64,000 nt of DNA, from assembly GCA_047967505.1 (NCBI GenBank), contig CM106540.1, one strand, 5' to 3'. The number at the start of each line of letters is the position of its first letter. The first letter of the stretch is position 1. The position numbers and the translations under genes are program-made. The DNA comes from Dipteris shenzhenensis. Taxonomy: Eukaryota; Polypodiophyta; Polypodiopsida; Gleicheniales. Positions 60,683 through 64,000 of the stretch are shown one piece after another. Below the pieces are notes generated by a model. It searched no databases and was not told the origin of the DNA. It saw nothing but the letters and a program-made list of their open reading frames with translations.

Positions 60683-61593
60683 ACCTTGAGTCCCTAGCCC
60701 ATTGTAGCTTCAATATGACACCTCATCATCTTCTTCTCCACCCTCCATCTTCTTCATTTCTACCCTCTTTCTCTCCAGATTTTGCTTAGCTCTGTTCTCC
60801 TCCATTAAGCAACCATTCCCATAGCCCTCTAAGCTAAAGTTTCCTCTACTTAGGGCACACCTTTGACACCAAGCAATTAGGGAGAGATGCCCTCTACAGC
60901 CCGTGCCGACACGATCTTTGCTCGATAAACTTTCACGTAATTCCACCTACTGACGCAATATTTCGCCAATTCCTCTTAGCCATGTGTGGGTGACATTATG
61001 ATCTTGTTGCTCATGAAATTTGAGCTTAAATGCTTGCTGGAATAAGGAGAAACAAGCAGAAAACTAGTCGGAATAGGTGCATCTTTCCAAGGTGACACAA
61101 CACGCAATTTCACCATTCCTCTCTCCTAGAAGTAGTCCTTAGTAACAGCTTCCATTTGCCTTTGAAAGCCCTCTCAAAGCTTTTCTCTTCAGCTTCAATT
61201 GCACCTCCAATTTTAGACTACTCAATTTAGGGGTAACAGTGATATATGCTTCTAAGATGAACCATTGAATATGGTTAAGTGCTATAAAGTTTCATTATTA
61301 TGTCAATTATCTTTGTTCTTCTGGATGTTTGACCATTGGAAGTAATCTGAGGCATTTTTTAGTCTTATCTTTGGAGCACTGTCCTGTAGTTCGATAGTTT
61401 TGGTAAATGCTCATAATGCATTTATGTTTTGAATATGCTTGAATGCTATTTTTTGAAGCAATAGACATTGTATTTCCTTTATGCTAAGAGTTTGGGGTAT
61501 CTAACTATCCCTCCAACCAATTATACTTGTGGAGAAGGAGATTTATTTGTAAGGGACTAGACACTACCATATTAGTGGTAAGACCTTCCCAAT
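60683..61593 (+). other. leader and 5' internal region of gag-only element
   Basis: No continuous gag frame is readable. The UBN2 portion seen in the minus-strand copy is absent or eroded here. A 78-codon minus frame (60710-60946) is not convincing. Confidence 0.5.
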
Positions 61594-61962
61594 ATGTCTT
61601 CATCATATTGTTCCTCTAACATTGATTATGTATCTCAAAGGAAAGCATTCCAAAAGAAGCTTAGAATGAGAGTAAAGCCCTGTAATGGTGAATATTTCAT
61701 CAAGGTGAACACCAAGAAAAAGATATGTGCCTTCTGTGGAGTACCCAATCATACTATGGAGTATTGCCATCTAGAAAGGTTTTCTCTACAGTTGCTCTCC
61801 AAGAGACAAGCCCAAGAAGAGGAGAGGAATGACTCCCAAGAGAATGAAGCATTTCATGTGAAGAAGAGCTACATCAACAAAGAAAATCTTGCTGAAGGAA
61901 AGACTCCATCAACAAATGAAGAATCAAACTTTGTGGTAGAAGACAAGGACTATGCCTTTTGA
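61594..61962 (+). CDS. short gag-like CCHC zinc-knuckle protein
   Basis: An uninterrupted frame of 122 codons. A basic segment (QRKAFQKKLRMRVKP) is followed by a perfect CX2CX4HX4C knuckle, CAFCGVPNHTMEYC, at residues 46-59. The tail is hydrophilic and Glu/Lys-rich, ending VVEDKDYAF and TGA. Zinc knuckles of this kind bind the element's RNA in the virus-like particle. It is shorter than a full gag because the N-terminal UBN2 domain is missing. The C-terminal match to the minus-strand copy suggests past constraint, but the start codon chosen may simply be the first ATG left after truncation. Confidence 0.6.
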   Translation: MSSSYCSSNIDYVSQRKAFQKKLRMRVKPCNGEYFIKVNTKKKICAFCGVPNHTMEYCHLERFSLQLLSKRQAQEEERNDSQENEAFHVKKSYINKENLAEGKTPSTNEESNFVVEDKDYAF

Positions 61963-62385
61963 GCACTTTGTCTTTTGAATTTTATTTATCATCACTTGGT
62001 CATGTAGTCAATTTTGAGGTTCTCTACCTGGATTACTACTCCAAAAAAAGAATGTTATGGTTTTGCTTTAGTCCATATAGTCTTTGTAAATCACCTCTGG
62101 TCACCATATGATGTACACCATGTGATGCGTGTTTGCTCCCATGGTACCTCTTGCAGACATGAGAAACTAGGTCCACACAAAGGCCTATGATTAATCCTTG
62201 TACATGCAAGAGAGAGAACCATTTGGGGGGGTCTATCCCATTTTTTGTAAACCTTGACCCTTGGGCACCTTTGCTAGCATGAGATCCTAGACATAGATTC
62301 ATCCTTGACCACCATGAGATGGCATGAGAAACTATGAGACTATGTATCTTTGACATTGCAAGAGGCAAACCCTTGAGGGGGGGTA

Positions 62386-62733
62386 TGTTGGGATATGCGT
62401 GATCAAGGGGTTGCTAGGTGCATGTGTGCATCCACTAGTAGTCATATGGTTGTGTGTGTGTGTGTGTAGAAGAGGCACACTTAGTGCCATAGACCATGAC
62501 ACATGTGATGATGTAATACAAAGGCCCCCAAATGGGGTGGTGCCTATGATTGTGGAGTTCCTATGATTTAGGAGCTACCTCCTTTGATGTAGGAGAGGTG
62601 CCATTGATTTAGGCCACCCTCTCTCCATTTATATAAAAAAGGGACTTCCCTCTCACAATGAATAGAACACCCATTGCTATATCTCATGTGTTCTCACTCA
62701 CCTCCATGATGAAGCTCTCCTCTCTTCCCAAGT
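62386..62733 (+). repeat. LTR 2 of gag-only element (3' end lost)
   Basis: It matches LTR 1 from TGTTGGGATATG to TTCCCAAGT. The final few bases (TCCAACA in LTR 1) are replaced by a C run and (CT)n. Confidence 0.88.
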
Positions 62734-63041
62734 CCCCCCCCCCCCTCTCTCTCTCTCTCTCTCTTTCTTCTTCCTCTCGGCACCAAAGAATACAAAGCTA
62801 ATTAAGAAGAGCAAGCTTCATGCTCTTGGGAGGTGAGAGAGTAGCTAAGCCCTAACTAAGCTCATTAGAATCCTTGCCATTTGAGGGAGAGATGCCAAAA
62901 GATCGAGATGGTGTGTAGCATGATGATTGGAAATCTTCATCTTGTGCTTGCAGTTTCCACTCTAATCAAGCAAAGAGCTAGCACATCCATACCCAAAGAG
63001 GGGTTCCACATTGCACCACCCTCTGAGTGCCATGTGCCACC
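62734..63041. other. (C)n-(CT)n and unique sequence
   Basis: A run of about 12-13 C is followed by (CT)n to about 62765, then about 275 bases without a recognised gene. Confidence 0.7.
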
Positions 63042-63043
63042 TC

Positions 63044-63135
<92 letters not shown>

Positions 63136-63137
63136 AT

Positions 63138-63188
<51 letters not shown>

Positions 63189-63295
63189 TATGTATGTATA
63201 TATACATACATGCATACATATATATATATATATATACATACATACATATGTATATATAGATATGTATATATATATACATATCTATATATACATAT

Positions 63296-63346
<51 letters not shown>

Positions 63347-63436
63347 TACATATATATATATACACACACACATACATATGTATATATAGATATGTATATA
63401 TATATACATATCTATATATACATATGTATGTGTATA

Positions 63437-63468
<32 letters not shown>

Positions 63469-63476
63469 CATATGTA

Positions 63477-63526
<50 letters not shown>

Positions 63527-63599
63527 TACATATGTCTATATAGATATGTATATATATATCTATATATATACACACACATACATATGTATATATAGATAT

Positions 63600-63636
<37 letters not shown>

Positions 63637-63800
63637 CATATATGTATGTATACATATGTATGCATATATATATATATATATATCTATATCTATATATATA
63701 TGTATACATATGTATGCATGTATATATATACATATGTATACATATACATACATATATATATATATATATATAATATAATAGATAATAAGATATATATGTG
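63042..63800. repeat. (CT)n then complex (TA)n array with long perfect palindromes
   Basis: (CT)n runs to about 63086. About 700 bases of (TA)n interspersed with CATACATA, ATGTGTGTG and AGATATG words follow. Perfect palindromes of 62 bp (63240-63301) and 66 bp (63368-63433) share the same 54-bp core about 130 bp apart. Tyr/Ile-only open frames here are artefacts. Confidence 0.93.
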
Positions 63801-64000
63801 TGCACACTCACACACACACAAACAACATTAATGCATAATATCTATATATAAAATAATAAATGTTAACTATATAATATAATGTATATAATATCTATATGTA
63901 TTTATTATATTATAGTAATATATATATATAATATAATATTATATTATATAATTTGACACACACACATACATTATTATTATTATTGTATACTTCCCCCCCC
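63801..64000. other. AT-rich end of window
   Basis: TATATAATAT words, a short (ACAC)n, (ATT)n and a terminal C run. No gene. Confidence 0.7.

Larger units (their letters stand above)
60250..62733 (+). mobile_element. gag-only non-autonomous LTR element in tandem arrangement
   Basis: A 3' internal tail with a G-rich polypurine tract (60250-60317) leads into LTR 60318-60667 (TGTTGGG...CCAACA). The PBS TGGTATCAGAGCC follows at 60670-60682, then an internal region with a short gag and a second tail plus PPT (about 62325-62385), then LTR 62386-62733. The first LTR is thus flanked by a 3' end on its left and a 5' end on its right, as in LTR-internal-LTR-internal tandem products. The last LTR lacks its end and runs into a C run and (CT)n. 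No pol is encoded. This fits the TR-GAG type of non-autonomous elements described in plants. Confidence 0.82.

Noticed and set aside
62962-63831. Many Tyr/Ile-rich open frames up to 220 codons
   Set aside because: (TA)n and TATG words lack stops in some frames; there is no biological sequence complexity.

Overview
The window looks like nuclear DNA of a land plant with a large, repeat-laden genome. The evidence is chromodomain Ty3/gypsy and Ty1/copia retrotransposons primed by initiator Met-tRNA, long (GA)n, (CT)n and (TA)n microsatellites, and one intron-rich gene whose product has the plant-specific malectin-like/GDPC/LRR receptor ectodomain. I cannot name the species; a fern, another seedless plant or a gymnosperm would fit. 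No prokaryotic gene, rRNA, tRNA or CRISPR array was seen.

Layout. 0-3.6 kb: short repeats and a LINE-like scrap. 3.6-6.7 kb: a decayed Ty3 chromovirus with its 5' half deleted. 6.9-7.8 kb: an orphan copia-type LTR with a PPT-like tract upstream and a PBS downstream. 7.9-8.2 kb: a second LINE-like scrap. 8.3-11 kb: microsatellites and a long purine-rich strand. 13.8-16.1 kb: minus-strand copia gag/integrase and Ty3 protease remnants. 16.6-24.0 kb: a complete but dead copia element with both 230-bp LTRs, PBS, PPT and a putative target duplication. 27.3-34.4 kb: two minus-strand copia remnants head to tail, separated by a cryptic coiled-coil reading frame. 37-42.4 kb: plus-strand Ty3 gag and protease remnants. 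42.4-43.4 kb: two LTR pieces. 43.4-48.6 kb: a minus-strand Ty3 gag-pol pseudogene of another lineage. 49.8-49.9 kb: a 100-N assembly gap. 50-53.5 kb: duplicated microsatellite blocks, a 621-bp near-perfect tandem duplication and a GC-rich minisatellite. 53.8-55.9 kb: the one host gene, five exons on the minus strand. 56.9-58.9 kb: a higher-order tandem repeat. 59.2-62.7 kb: a gag-only, non-autonomous LTR family in both orientations and in tandem. 63-63.8 kb: (TA)n with long perfect palindromes.

The retroelements share one decay signature. Most in-frame stops are TAG, placed where Gln (CAG) or Trp (TGG) is expected, and several catalytic or zinc-binding residues are lost through C-to-T or G-to-A transitions. 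This is what deamination of CHG- and CG-methylated cytosines would leave. The receptor gene shows none of this decay in the exons visible, but its transmembrane and kinase exons are not in the window: downstream of the last LRR exon the sequence turns into repeats and then the gap. I found no new multi-gene system. The most unusual structures are the tandem gag-only elements, the higher-order repeat, the receptor fragment against repeats, and the uniform amber decay.
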